Shown here: one piece after another, positions 7,783 to 16,362 of the stretch
How the letters are laid out: each line of letters opens with the position of its first letter
How positions within the stretch are numbered: position 1 is the stretch's first letter
Program-made: the position numbers and the translations under genes
DNA from: Rhodoplanes sp. Z2-YC6860
GTDB taxonomy: Bacteria; Pseudomonadota; Alphaproteobacteria; Rhizobiales; Xanthobacteraceae
Length of the DNA stretch: 64,000 bases
Direction of reading: 5' to 3'
Assembly: GCF_001579845.1 (NCBI RefSeq)
Contig: NZ_CP007440.1
Span: 7,648,029-7,712,028, forward strand
The notes under the pieces: model-generated
Told to the model about the DNA's origin: nothing
The model's database searches: none
The model's input: only the letters and a program-made list of their open reading frames with translations

Positions 7783-7797
7783 TTAGCCCGGAGCTAT
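7783..7797. promoter_or_regulatory. Putative LysR-type operator, SDR side
   Basis: TTAG-CCCGGAG-CTAT, one mismatch from the motif, 83 bp before the SDR start at 7881. It mirrors the DoxX-side site in the shared divergent promoter region. Confidence 0.42.
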
Positions 7798-7880
7798 CGT
7801 CGACGTAGCCAATCGGCATTTTCCGCGCGTTCGCGGCTCGGGCATTTTCGCGCCAACGCCTTACGCAAGGGACGTCGACC

Positions 7881-8705
7881 ATGAATATTCAAGCGCCGCT
7901 TCCGCTCGATCAAACCACCCGGCCGCTCGCGGGCCGCGTCTCGCTCGTCAGCGGTTCGACCAGCGGCATCGGGCTGGGCATCGCCCGCGCGCTCGCCGCG
8001 GCGGGCTCAGCCGTCGTGCTCAACGGTTTCGGCAAGCCCGAGGACATCGCCGAGACCCAGGCCAGGATCGGCTCCGAATTTGGCGTCCGGGTGCGCTATT
8101 CGGGTGCCGATATGTCGAAACCCACGCCCATTGCCGAGATGATCGCGATGGCACTCGACGCGTTCGGCCGGCTCGACATCCTGGTCAACAATGCCGGCAT
8201 CCAGCATGTCGCGCCGCTCGAGCAATTCCCGGTCGAGAAGTGGGACGCGGTCCTCGCCATCAATCTTTCATCGGCCTTTCACACCACGCGCCTGGCTCTA
8301 CCGGCGATGCGCAAGAACAACTTCGGCCGCATCATCAACATCGCCTCAGCGCACGGCCTCGTCGCCTCGCCGTTCAAGGCCGCCTATGTGGCGGCCAAGC
8401 ACGGCATGATCGGCCTCACCAAGGTCACGGCGCTGGAAGCTGCCGAAGCCAACATCACCTGCAACGCGATCTGCCCAGGCTATGTCTACACGCCGCTGGT
8501 CGAGGCGCAGATCGAGGGCCAAGCCAAGGCGCACGGCATTCCGCGCGAGCAGGTGATCCGCGACGTGCTTCTGTCGCAGCAACCCAACAAGCGCTTTGCC
8601 ACCGTCGAAGAGCTCGGCGCGCTTTCGGCTTTTCTGGCAAGCGACGCGGCTGCCTCCATCACCGGCGCGGCATTGCCGGTCGATGGCGGCTGGACCGCGC
8701 ATTGA
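7881..8705 (+). CDS. bdhA: 3-hydroxybutyrate dehydrogenase-like short-chain dehydrogenase
   Basis: 274-residue SDR enzyme. The cofactor motif SGSTSGIGLGIA lies near residue 24, NNAG near residue 101, the catalytic Ser in NIASAHG, and YVAAK near residue 170. The sequence type matches D-3-hydroxybutyrate dehydrogenase, which oxidises 3-hydroxybutyrate to acetoacetate with NAD in the polyhydroxybutyrate cycle. The patatin-like gene begins 59 bp downstream, a pairing common in alphaproteobacteria and consistent with lipid or PHB turnover. Other SDR substrates cannot be excluded by sequence alone. Confidence 0.85.
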   Translation: MNIQAPLPLDQTTRPLAGRVSLVSGSTSGIGLGIARALAAAGSAVVLNGFGKPEDIAETQARIGSEFGVRVRYSGADMSKPTPIAEMIAMALDAFGRLDILVNNAGIQHVAPLEQFPVEKWDAVLAINLSSAFHTTRLALPAMRKNNFGRIINIASAHGLVASPFKAAYVAAKHGMIGLTKVTALEAAEANITCNAICPGYVYTPLVEAQIEGQAKAHGIPREQVIRDVLLSQQPNKRFATVEELGALSAFLASDAAASITGAALPVDGGWTAH

Positions 8706-8764
8706 GAGGCCGCCCGGCCCACCTCCGGGCGGCCTCTCACCACGACAACCAGAGGGAGGAGATC

Positions 8765-9916
8765 ATGGAAAGCAAGGTCACGACACTCGCCGACGCATGC
8801 CGCAGGGAGCAACCGAAGGAACGGCAGATCGTGCTGGTGCTGCAGGGCGGCGGCGCGCTCGGTGCCTATCAGGCCGGCGTCTATCACGCGCTGCACGAGC
8901 ACGGCATCGAACCGGACTGGATCATCGGCACATCGATCGGCGCTATCAATGCGAGCCTGATCGGTGGCAACCCGCCAGCCGAGCGGCTCGATAAACTCAA
9001 GGAATTCTGGACTCGTATGGCGTATCGGCCGCCGTTCGCGGTGCCGGCTTGGACCGGCGTTTCGGACACCATCGCGTACTGGAAGACTTTGCTGCGCGGC
9101 ATTCCGGCCTTCTTCGAGCCTAACGCCGGCGCGTTCCTCGGCACCCATGTGCCACTTGGTGCTGACAGCGCAGGCTTCTACTCCACCTCACCGCTCAGGG
9201 AGACGCTCACTGAACTCGTCGACTTCGAGCTGATCAACCGGTGCAAGCCGCGCATCACGGTCGGCGCGGCGCACGTGCGCACCAGCGAGATGCGCTACTT
9301 CGACAGCCGCGACGGCGAGATCGGCGTCGAGCACATCATGGCGTCGGGCGCGCTGCCGCCGGCGTTCCCAGCCGTGCGCATCGGCGGCGAGCTCTATTGG
9401 GACGGCGGCATCCTATCCAACACGCCAACCGAAGCGATCTTCGACGACAACCCGCGAAAGAATTCGCTGATTTTCGCTGTGCATCTCTGGAACCCGATGG
9501 GCCAGGAGCCCAGCACCATCTGGGAGGTGCTGAACCGCCACAAGGACATCCAGTATTCCAGCCGCGTCGCGAGCCACATCGCTCGGCAACGGCAGCTGCA
9601 TCACATGCGCCACATCATCAACGAGCTTGCAAACCTCTTGCCCGACGATGTGCGCAACACCGCCGAGGCGAAGGCTCTCACGGCCTATGGTTGCCCGACC
9701 GTCATGCACGTGGTGCGGCTGCTCGCGCCGCAACTCGAGAACGAGAACCACACCAAGGACGTCGACTTCAGCCCGGCAAGCATCCGGACGCGCTGGCAGG
9801 CGGGATACGAAAACACCATGCACGCTCTCAGCCAGGCGCCGTGGGAGGTCGAGACCGATCCGCTGGATGGCGTGATCCTGCACGAGCCGAACGTCGTGCT
9901 CGAAGCCGCCGAATAG
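8765..9916 (+). CDS. Patatin-like phospholipase with DUF3734 C terminus
   Basis: 383 residues. The patatin domain spans about residues 20-230: oxyanion loop LQGGGALGAYQ, nucleophile elbow GTSIG with the catalytic Ser near residue 60, and the catalytic-dyad Asp in DGG (YWDGGILSN). A DUF3734-type C-terminal region follows. The enzyme should be a cytosolic or membrane-associated serine acyl hydrolase. The start at 8765 follows AGGGAGGAG closely; the frame is open far upstream but overlaps the SDR gene. Probably co-transcribed with the SDR gene. Confidence 0.9.
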   Translation: MESKVTTLADACRREQPKERQIVLVLQGGGALGAYQAGVYHALHEHGIEPDWIIGTSIGAINASLIGGNPPAERLDKLKEFWTRMAYRPPFAVPAWTGVSDTIAYWKTLLRGIPAFFEPNAGAFLGTHVPLGADSAGFYSTSPLRETLTELVDFELINRCKPRITVGAAHVRTSEMRYFDSRDGEIGVEHIMASGALPPAFPAVRIGGELYWDGGILSNTPTEAIFDDNPRKNSLIFAVHLWNPMGQEPSTIWEVLNRHKDIQYSSRVASHIARQRQLHHMRHIINELANLLPDDVRNTAEAKALTAYGCPTVMHVVRLLAPQLENENHTKDVDFSPASIRTRWQAGYENTMHALSQAPWEVETDPLDGVILHEPNVVLEAAE

Positions 9917-9932
9917 CACAAGGGGCAGCGCC

Positions 9933-11147
9933 ATGCCGCCGATGACCGACACCCTGACTGCGCATATGCCGATGCACGATGGGGCCGGCCACGTGCTGCG
10001 CCGAACCGTCATCATCGGGCTGACAGCGTTCCTCACAGTGGTCGACCTGTTCGCGACTCAGGCGATCCTGCCGTCACTTGCCGCCGCCTATCGGGTGTCG
10101 CCCGCCGCCATGGGGTTTGCCGTCAACGCCAGCACCCTGGGCATGGCGATCGCGGGGCTCACCGTGGCGTTGTTCAGCCAGAAGATCGACCGCCGGCTTG
10201 GCATTCTGATCAGCCTCTGCGTGCTCGCAATCCCGACATCGCTGCTCGCTGTTGCGCCAAATCTCGCGACTTTCACGGTGCTACGTGTTGCGCAGGGGCT
10301 CTGCATGGCCTCGGCCTTCACGCTGACGTTGGCCTATCTCGGTGAGGAATGCAGCGCCATGGCCGCAGGCGGCGCGTTTGCGGCCTACATCACCGGAAAC
10401 GTGGCGAGCAATCTCATCGGCCGACTGGTCTCCGCCGGAGTGGCCGATCATCTCGGGCTCGCAGCCAATTTCTATTTCTTTGCCGCGCTCAATCTCGCCG
10501 GCGCCGTGCTGGTCTATTTTACCATTCGCACCACCATGCCGATGGACGAGCGCCCGCAAACAGCGCCCTCGCCGTTAGCCGCATGGGCCGCACACCTGCG
10601 CAATCCGGCGCTGCGCGCGAGCTTCGGCATCGGCTTCTGCATCCTGTTCGCCTTCATCGGCACCTTCACTTACGTGAACTTCGTGCTTGTCCGCGAGCCG
10701 CTGTCGCTCAGCAGGATGGAGCTTGGCTTAGTCTATTTCGTATTCCTGCCGCCGGTCGCAACCACACCATTCGCGGGCGCGATGGTTCAGCGCATCGGCA
10801 CGCGAGCGACGTGCGGGGCCGCACTGGCGCTGGCGGGTCTCGGCTTGCCGCTGTTGTTGCTTCCCAGTCTCAAGGCTGTACTCGTTGGATTGATGCTCAT
10901 CGGGATCGGCACGTTCTTCGCCCAAGCGGCAGCGACTGGCTTCGTCGGACGTGCGGCAACCGTCGACCGCGGCTCGGCGAGTGGCATTTACCTTGCCAGC
11001 TACTTCTCCGGTGGCCTGATCGGCAGCGCCGTGCTTGGGCAGCTATACGATCGGTTTGGTTGGCCCGCTTGCGTGATTGGGATCGCCCTGTCGCTTGCCG
11101 CAGCCGCTGCCTCGACGGTTTGGCTCAAAATCCGTGATTCCGATTGA
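9933..11147 (+). CDS. Major facilitator superfamily transporter
   Basis: 404 residues with about 12 predicted membrane helices and an inter-domain loop near residues 200-215. The YnfM/arabinose-efflux-like DHA1 pattern is suggested by FATQAILPSLAAAYRVSPAAMGFAV-type text near the N terminus. It is probably a proton-driven efflux pump in the inner membrane; the substrate is unknown. The start is 16 bp after the patatin stop, suggesting the end of the same operon. It is the last core-like gene before the accessory region. Confidence 0.85.
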   Translation: MPPMTDTLTAHMPMHDGAGHVLRRTVIIGLTAFLTVVDLFATQAILPSLAAAYRVSPAAMGFAVNASTLGMAIAGLTVALFSQKIDRRLGILISLCVLAIPTSLLAVAPNLATFTVLRVAQGLCMASAFTLTLAYLGEECSAMAAGGAFAAYITGNVASNLIGRLVSAGVADHLGLAANFYFFAALNLAGAVLVYFTIRTTMPMDERPQTAPSPLAAWAAHLRNPALRASFGIGFCILFAFIGTFTYVNFVLVREPLSLSRMELGLVYFVFLPPVATTPFAGAMVQRIGTRATCGAALALAGLGLPLLLLPSLKAVLVGLMLIGIGTFFAQAAATGFVGRAATVDRGSASGIYLASYFSGGLIGSAVLGQLYDRFGWPACVIGIALSLAAAAASTVWLKIRDSD

Positions 11148-11561
11148 GCTAATGCAAGGACCAATCACCAGGGGGCCCTTGGGCTAACGAGATCGATTGG
11201 AACTGCTGGAAGGGTTGGGGTGCTTCCCTGGTGATGCCCCAAGCTTGTGGCAGCTAGCGGCGTGCGCAATTCAAGAAAAATTCTGGAACATCGTCAGGCG
11301 TTTGGCCGCGACTCACGAAGATGCAAAACCACCGACCTCAAGATTGGTCATCACGTGACCATCGGCGCCGTAGCGGTTGGCGTCCGCCGGAGAAAATGCT
11401 GTCGAGAAATCCACGAATGCGTCGCGCTTCGCAGGTCAGTCGATCAAATTGCCTTCCAGCTGCTTCGGCGAGTTTAGCTTGCCGGTCATCGGGCGGTTGA
11501 TCAACGGCAAGCTGTCCGCGCTGCGCTCGATGTTCGGCGAGGAATAGTAGGAGGTCTACAC
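11148..11561. other. 414-bp stretch without an intact gene
   Basis: Boundary between the core-like operon and accessory DNA. Most of it shows no coding pattern, promoter or RNA that I can support. Its right part holds a short open frame (11377-11547) described separately, ending directly before the Shine-Dalgarno of the next gene. Confidence 0.5.
11377..11547 (+). pseudogene. Possible gene remnant or 56-residue ORF
   Basis: The frame from a TTG at 11377 to a TAG at 11545 ends in a protein-like sequence (FGEFSLPVIGRLINGKLSALRSMFGEE in two parts: FGEFSLPVIGRLING then KLSALRSMFGEE). There is no ATG, no convincing Shine-Dalgarno, and a stop just upstream. It may be the 3' remnant of a lost gene that once preceded the ParB-like gene in an operon, since its stop is 14 bp before that start. 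No family recognised. Confidence 0.3.
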
Positions 11562-12131
11562 GTGAGCGGCGAGCCGAAAGACGACAAGCCGTCGCAACCG
11601 ATGACGCCGGAAATCGCGCTTGAGATGCTTGACGGCGCCACGTACGAGCAAGCCGCGGCTGCAGTTGCAGAGCGGGTGCGCGTTAGCAAACTGGCTAGGA
11701 AGGTCCAAGGCAAACCCATCGAGAAGTGGCCGGACTTCGTGATGCAATGGGACGACAACCCGAGCTCGTTCCACTTCTCGCAGGACGGACTGGGGCCAGG
11801 AAAGCTAGACCTCAAAGAGATCGGGCTGTTCGTGGCCAGGCTAAGCAGCCTTGATGCCGTTTTGCAAAAATACAATTTGCGCACGCCTGACGAGGTGTGG
11901 TCGGTCGGCGACAAGTTCAAAGCGGCGAAAGTGATCGTCCATGCGAGCGAGGGCAGGAAATTTTCGCCCGTCTGGATAGCCCCGACTAGCGGGAGCGAGG
12001 TTTGCTTGGTCGGCGGCAACCACCGGCTCGCTATCGCGCGCGCCAAGGGCGTCGAGACGCTGCCGCTGATTTATCACAAGAAGGATTTCACTAAGCTCAA
12101 GCCGCTATTCCCTGAGTTGAGCAGCGATTAG
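11562..12131 (+). CDS. ParB/sulfiredoxin-like nuclease-fold protein, function unknown
   Basis: 189 residues. The GTG start at 11562 is supported by TAGGAGGT about 8 bp upstream. The N-terminal 70 residues are helical and charged. The C-terminal half contains VCLVGGNHRLAIARAKGVETL, resembling the ParB-type box (G-x-H-R-x-x-A) of ParB/Srx domains, which hydrolyse nucleotides or bind DNA. Such orphan ParB-like proteins are frequent in genomic islands and phages. No parA is nearby. Base composition and looser spacing mark it as accessory. Function cannot be assigned. Confidence 0.6.
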   Translation: MSGEPKDDKPSQPMTPEIALEMLDGATYEQAAAAVAERVRVSKLARKVQGKPIEKWPDFVMQWDDNPSSFHFSQDGLGPGKLDLKEIGLFVARLSSLDAVLQKYNLRTPDEVWSVGDKFKAAKVIVHASEGRKFSPVWIAPTSGSEVCLVGGNHRLAIARAKGVETLPLIYHKKDFTKLKPLFPELSSD

Positions 12132-12292
12132 AAATTTATGGCGAAGCCGTCATAACAGCGGTGGCCTCGCTGCTACGACTGCGGTTGCTGCGCTAGCTTC
12201 GCAGACCGGCGACTGCGTACAGCTGTGGACTGAATGATTACATCACACAGCATGGGGCCCAGGGAACGGGAAGAAAAGGTGCGAAGCGTGCC

Positions 12293-13888
12293 TTAGAAGC
12301 CGTCATCGTCGTCTTCCCGTTCGCCGCCTGAAGTGAGCCGGTCCGGGATCCTGGCCCACCACGGGAAGATGGTGCCCAAGTCGAAGGGATATTGGTTGCG
12401 CGGACGCTTCTGCCCTTTTGTGGTGTCGCGAAAAATCTCACGCAAGTCCCAGTCGGCGTATTCGGTGCGAGACGCTTTCAGCGCGTTGAGTAGCGTGCCC
12501 GGAGTCGCGCGAGAGAAGATGGATTCGAGGTGCTGTATTGCGACGAACATGATGTGCCGCTTGTCTTCCTCGATGAGGTCCGGATCAGCCGCGGCGAGCT
12601 CTTGCGCCAGCTCGAACACCTTCTTCTGAAGCGGGCCCTTGAAGGCGAGGAACGTGTCGAGCGTGATTATCATACCATACGCTTCGAGCGCGATGTCCTC
12701 GCTGATGAGCTTGCGGCGCGCGTGCGAGAAGAAGCGCCAAATCTGCACCACTCCTTCAGCCATCTGCTCATACTGGTGGTTCTGCGACGCGAAGGGGTCG
12801 TCCGCGAACTGCGCGAGGTAATTCAGCTTGGTGGCCTTGCATTCTGCGACGATGACGACTTGGCCTGCGTGGTTTACCAGAACGTCGGGCGTGTCGATGG
12901 GCTTGCTCCCCGTGCCATAGCGATAGGCCCGACTGACGCCGAACTCGGGGAATGTCCGCTTGACGAGCTCGAAGCAGTATTCCTCGAAGCGCTCGTTCGC
13001 TTCCCTTAGCAGCTTCTGCCCGCCCTGGATCAAGTCGTAGTAGAGCCCGCTGGTGACGCGCAGCAGGATTAGCTCCGGGATCGGCGCGAAGAATCCGTCG
13101 TCCTTGGGCGTCGCTATCAGCGGGTATTGACGCAGCATGCTTGGCAGGTAGGCAATCGGCAGCCGCCGGCCGTGGTTTTTGTTGCTTTGCGCGATCAATT
13201 CCGCCGTCTTGCGCTTGATTTCGGGGAGCGGTGCGGCGAGGAGCGGCAAGGCCTTCTGCACCATGTCGTTTGTTAGGCCGTACTCTTCTAGCGAGGTGTG
13301 CCGCCGCACTTGGACGCTCGCTTGGAAAGTCGCGTACCACGCGAAGCCGGCGAACATCATGTCCTGCACGGATACGCCGTGCTTGGACTCGAAATGCTCG
13401 GCACATTTACCCTGGCCGTAGATGAATCCGTAGCGGAAGATCTGGTTGTGGTTGAGATAGCCGCGCTGCCAATGAAACGTCCGCTGCGCAATGCGGTGCA
13501 ATTCGCTGAGCACGTCGGCCGGGTCGCTCCGCAGGCCGTATTCGAGGTTCTCCACATTCCGCAGCCGGTTGACGATTTCGGCCATCGCGCCAAATACAGC
13601 GCAGTTTAGAATTTGGTTGCGGCCGTCGCGCCTGGGCGTCTTGGGCACGAGGAAGAGCTGGATGAGGATGGTTTCGAGCTCCCAGCGGTGGATGGAAAAT
13701 TTGTCGCCGGGGACCGCGTTAGCGGCCTCGGCCGGAAAGGTGATGTGCTGGCGCGCGTAGTGGGCGCGACCGCTCTGGAGCGCGTCGATTGCCCAGACCA
13801 TTTTTAAGAAGGCGAAATCGTCCGCCTTCGACAGGAGGCTGTGCAGCTTTTTCAAATTGAGCCGAAAGCCAGTATCACTATCACGCAT
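12293..13888 (-). CDS. PD-(D/E)xK nuclease-like protein, candidate defence effector
   Basis: 531 residues; the family is not recognised by name. The central to C-terminal part has a restriction-endonuclease-like core: a helix FEEYCFELVKRTF near 301, then PDVLV with D335, then VVIVAEC-K with E349 and K351, giving the D-(x13)-E-x-K signature of PD-(D/E)xK nucleases. The N-terminal 300 residues are mostly helical with no known domain. The C terminus is acidic (EREDDDDGF). It lies 40 bp downstream of an ORC/STAND-like ATPase gene, clearly in one operon, so I infer an ATPase sensor plus nuclease effector. No Shine-Dalgarno is obvious. DNA cleavage is predicted, not shown. Confidence 0.7.
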   Translation of the reverse strand: MRDSDTGFRLNLKKLHSLLSKADDFAFLKMVWAIDALQSGRAHYARQHITFPAEAANAVPGDKFSIHRWELETILIQLFLVPKTPRRDGRNQILNCAVFGAMAEIVNRLRNVENLEYGLRSDPADVLSELHRIAQRTFHWQRGYLNHNQIFRYGFIYGQGKCAEHFESKHGVSVQDMMFAGFAWYATFQASVQVRRHTSLEEYGLTNDMVQKALPLLAAPLPEIKRKTAELIAQSNKNHGRRLPIAYLPSMLRQYPLIATPKDDGFFAPIPELILLRVTSGLYYDLIQGGQKLLREANERFEEYCFELVKRTFPEFGVSRAYRYGTGSKPIDTPDVLVNHAGQVVIVAECKATKLNYLAQFADDPFASQNHQYEQMAEGVVQIWRFFSHARRKLISEDIALEAYGMIITLDTFLAFKGPLQKKVFELAQELAAADPDLIEEDKRHIMFVAIQHLESIFSRATPGTLLNALKASRTEYADWDLREIFRDTTKGQKRPRNQYPFDLGTIFPWWARIPDRLTSGGEREDDDDGF

Positions 13889-13928
13889 GGGAACTTGGCC
13901 GGCGTCTGGCGCTCCCTAAATGGGTCGG

Positions 13929-15245
13929 CTATTGGCGCGATCGAATGATGTTCGTCTCGGGCATGTGGCCTAGCGTACCCGGATTGCGGCCGTCGAGCGG
14001 GTGGTCGTTTCCGAGCTGAACGCCGCGCGCCTCCGCGCGAAGCCGGACGTAGCCGCGCACCACGGCCTCGTTGAACTCGTACCATCCCTGGCGCGTCGCC
14101 TTCAGAATGCCGGCATGCGAGACCTTCTTCAGAGAGTTCATGCGCTGATTGAACGTCTCGCGCGGCAGCGGTTCCTCGCCCAGGTTGCGCATGATGCGGA
14201 CGTAGCTGTTGTAGATGTCGGTGCTGCGGCGCTTGAGCTGCGAGTCGTCGGCCACGGCCCACAAGACGCTCTCATAGTCAGCCTTGTACTTGAGCGAGGC
14301 CTTCTCGTAGATCGCCTTCAGGTGAGGCTCGATGTCGATAACAGCCTTCTTCACGGCCTCCGAATAGTGCCAGGGCATCGTGGTAACCACGGCCTCGGCG
14401 TCCTCGAACACCTGCCACAGGAGCTTTTCGGTGATGAGGTGGATGTAATGCGGGAAGCCGTCGCTGATGAGCGCGATGCGGTAGGCCGTGTTCATCTCCA
14501 CGTCCAGCCCGAACGCCTGGGTCGCCTTGCTGATGATGTCGAGGCGCGGCTGAAGCGCCAGCCGTTCGAGCGGGGCCGCGGTGAGGTAGCGGTAGCAGGA
14601 GTGGTGCGCGTCCAGTAGGTCACTGAGCGAAGCACCGATGCCGCAGAACAGCAGGCGCAACGGCACCGACTGGTCGCCGCACTGCTTGATGAAGTCCGCG
14701 AAGAGCATGCGCTCGGCCGGATCGTGGATGCGCTCGAACTCGTCGATGACGACGACGGGCTGGTCGGCGTACTGGTCGGCGAGATAGCCGACTACGGAAA
14801 TTGCGTCATCGACCGATTTGAAGTCGGGGATGGCGCCGTGCTGGATCGTCTTCTGGAATTCGGCGGACACGAAGCCTTGCCAGCCGGCAGACCCCTTCGC
14901 CTGCCTGGTGAACAGCGTCGCGGTCGGGTCGCCGGAGCGCAGCCGCGTCGATAGACTCCGCATGATGCTGTAGAACGTCGAGGAATTGTCGCAGCCCAGC
15001 AATATCGGCGCGCTCTTGGCGGTGTGATGCTCAAGCGCGGCCGTCTGCGCGAGTGAGGTCTTTCCGACGCCTCGGTCCCCATGGATGAAGACGTGCCGGC
15101 CAGGCTGCACGAAGGCGCGCCGGATGTCTTCGAGGATGCGCCCTCGCCCGAGCAAGAACTCAGGGCTGCGGATAGGCGTAGTTGGCGTCAGAAGCAATGG
15201 CAGCTTCTGCTCAAACGCCTGACGGGTGTAGCCTGCAATGGTCAT
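13929..15245 (-). CDS. ORC1/Cdc6-like AAA+ ATPase of an island-borne two-gene system
   Basis: 438 residues. Walker A GDRGVGKT at 56-63, Walker B VVVIDE at 164-169 and a sensor-1-like LLFCGIG near 198-204 place it in the ORC1/Cdc6-like branch of AAA+/STAND ATPases. A C-terminal winged-helix-like region (about 345-420) could bind DNA. The ATG at 15245 is preferred; the frame stays open 84 bp upstream but that part lacks conserved character. It precedes the nuclease-like gene by 40 bp. ATPase plus nuclease pairs of this layout are common in phage-defence islands, and the surroundings are accessory. The trigger and mechanism are unknown. Confidence 0.78.
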   Translation of the reverse strand: MTIAGYTRQAFEQKLPLLLTPTTPIRSPEFLLGRGRILEDIRRAFVQPGRHVFIHGDRGVGKTSLAQTAALEHHTAKSAPILLGCDNSSTFYSIMRSLSTRLRSGDPTATLFTRQAKGSAGWQGFVSAEFQKTIQHGAIPDFKSVDDAISVVGYLADQYADQPVVVIDEFERIHDPAERMLFADFIKQCGDQSVPLRLLFCGIGASLSDLLDAHHSCYRYLTAAPLERLALQPRLDIISKATQAFGLDVEMNTAYRIALISDGFPHYIHLITEKLLWQVFEDAEAVVTTMPWHYSEAVKKAVIDIEPHLKAIYEKASLKYKADYESVLWAVADDSQLKRRSTDIYNSYVRIMRNLGEEPLPRETFNQRMNSLKKVSHAGILKATRQGWYEFNEAVVRGYVRLRAEARGVQLGNDHPLDGRNPGTLGHMPETNIIRSRQ

Positions 15246-15696
15246 CTGCCACCGGCCGCGACTCAGCTGCCAGCTAGCATAAGCAGGGGTGCAACAGGTT
15301 CCGAGTCGGAATCCGGCTGGTCCCCGCATTCCACTTGAAAACTTTCAAGCGGGCGGCACGCGTTAAAGGGCGGTTTAGTGGCTTTTGCGCGATGCTCGCG
15401 GCTGGCTCGGACGGTCCCCGACAGGGCATTTCCGAACCTGGAGCACAGCAAGCTCACTCGTCACGCATCCGGTCGCTATCTGGAGATCGGACATGTCGTA
15501 ACGGTGAGGGATTGGATCACCGATTGCCATTCCCGCCATGTCGGAACGCGGACACACAAAGGCGGACCAGATGGCGCTGCCCTTCTATACCTCCCAGCAT
15601 CGAACAGATCCCCGCTGTTGATCGCAAACGGGGCGAAGCGGACATGTTGAATTTATTAGAATAAGCCCTGGTGAGTCATCATCGGTTTTTTTCTCG
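15246..15696. other. 451-bp stretch without an identified gene
   Basis: This lies upstream of the ATPase/nuclease operon (minus strand) and downstream of the zinc-ribbon gene (minus strand). It should hold the promoter of the ATPase operon, but no clear -35/-10 pair or operator was seen. Several overlapping plus-strand frames of 60-109 codons exist without Shine-Dalgarno sites or protein-like composition, and I do not support any of them as genes. Confidence 0.5.
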
Positions 15697-16263
15697 TCAG
15701 AATGCGCCACATCGCTGGGCAGCTGCAGTGTATTGCCGTTTTAGGCGGTTGTACGTCTGCTCATGCATTCCCTTTGGTCTTGGTGGCAGGGATCTTGTCA
15801 ACTCAAAGTCACCCCCAAGCCTCATCAGAATTTTCCGCGCTCTACCCAGCCCGCGAAGTCTGACGGACTCGAGTTGGCTGGCGTAGCCCAAATCATAGCA
15901 GCGCCGACACGCGAAGCCTGCGATTCCGCCGAGGTACAGTATGGCAACCCTGCGGCCGCAATATTGCTCGTGCGAAAACGCGGTGCAGCGAAACCAAGGT
16001 CGGCCTCCGCCGAGAGTGCACGCTGTCCAAACGACGGGGACCTGCTGCTCGATCGCCCGCGAGCCACCGCCCTCGTCATCTGTTACGATGAACGCCAAGA
16101 CCACAGTACCTGCATCGACCCGAACTGAAATAGTCCCGAGTTGCTCCCTGTCTCGTTCCCAGCTGAGTTGAAAGGCAAGACCCGGAGTGAGTTGGTTACG
16201 TCGTCGAAGTAGCCGGACGTCGATCGATTGGCACATCTCGCATGTTGGCCGAGAAACCATCAT
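15697..16263 (-). CDS. Zinc-ribbon-like hypothetical protein of accessory regions
   Basis: 188 residues. Cysteine pairs are seen at CEMC near the N terminus, at CT...C and YCGRR in the middle, and at CRRC in FACRRCYDLGYASQ, so one or two zinc-binding knuckles are likely. The C-terminal part (PPRPKGMHEQTYNRLKRQY) is typical of a hypothetical family seen repeatedly in alphaproteobacterial islands and prophages. AGGGA lies a few bases before the ATG. It may bind nucleic acid; no function is established. Divergent from the DUF7002-like gene with about 100 bp between starts. Confidence 0.68.
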   Translation of the reverse strand: MMVSRPTCEMCQSIDVRLLRRRNQLTPGLAFQLSWERDREQLGTISVRVDAGTVVLAFIVTDDEGGGSRAIEQQVPVVWTACTLGGGRPWFRCTAFSHEQYCGRRVAILYLGGIAGFACRRCYDLGYASQLESVRLRGLGRARKILMRLGGDFELTRSLPPRPKGMHEQTYNRLKRQYTAAAQRCGAF

Positions 16264-16362
16264 ATTTTCCCTGTCGAAATCATTAGGAAAATTTGGCGTA
16301 GAGACTCCACGCGCGAAGTCGCGATCGCAGAGCGGCGCGGCCCTTCCACTTCGAATGATCCT

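Noticed and set aside
11180-11215. Weak similarity of GAGATCGATTGGAACTGCTGG to the tRNA-Arg 3' end, as a possible att site
   Set aside because: Only scattered matches with gaps; not a credible direct repeat.
15246-15696. Plus-strand ORFs of up to 109 codons in the gap before the ATPase
   Set aside because: Overlapping frames of unlikely composition, no Shine-Dalgarno, no recognisable motif.
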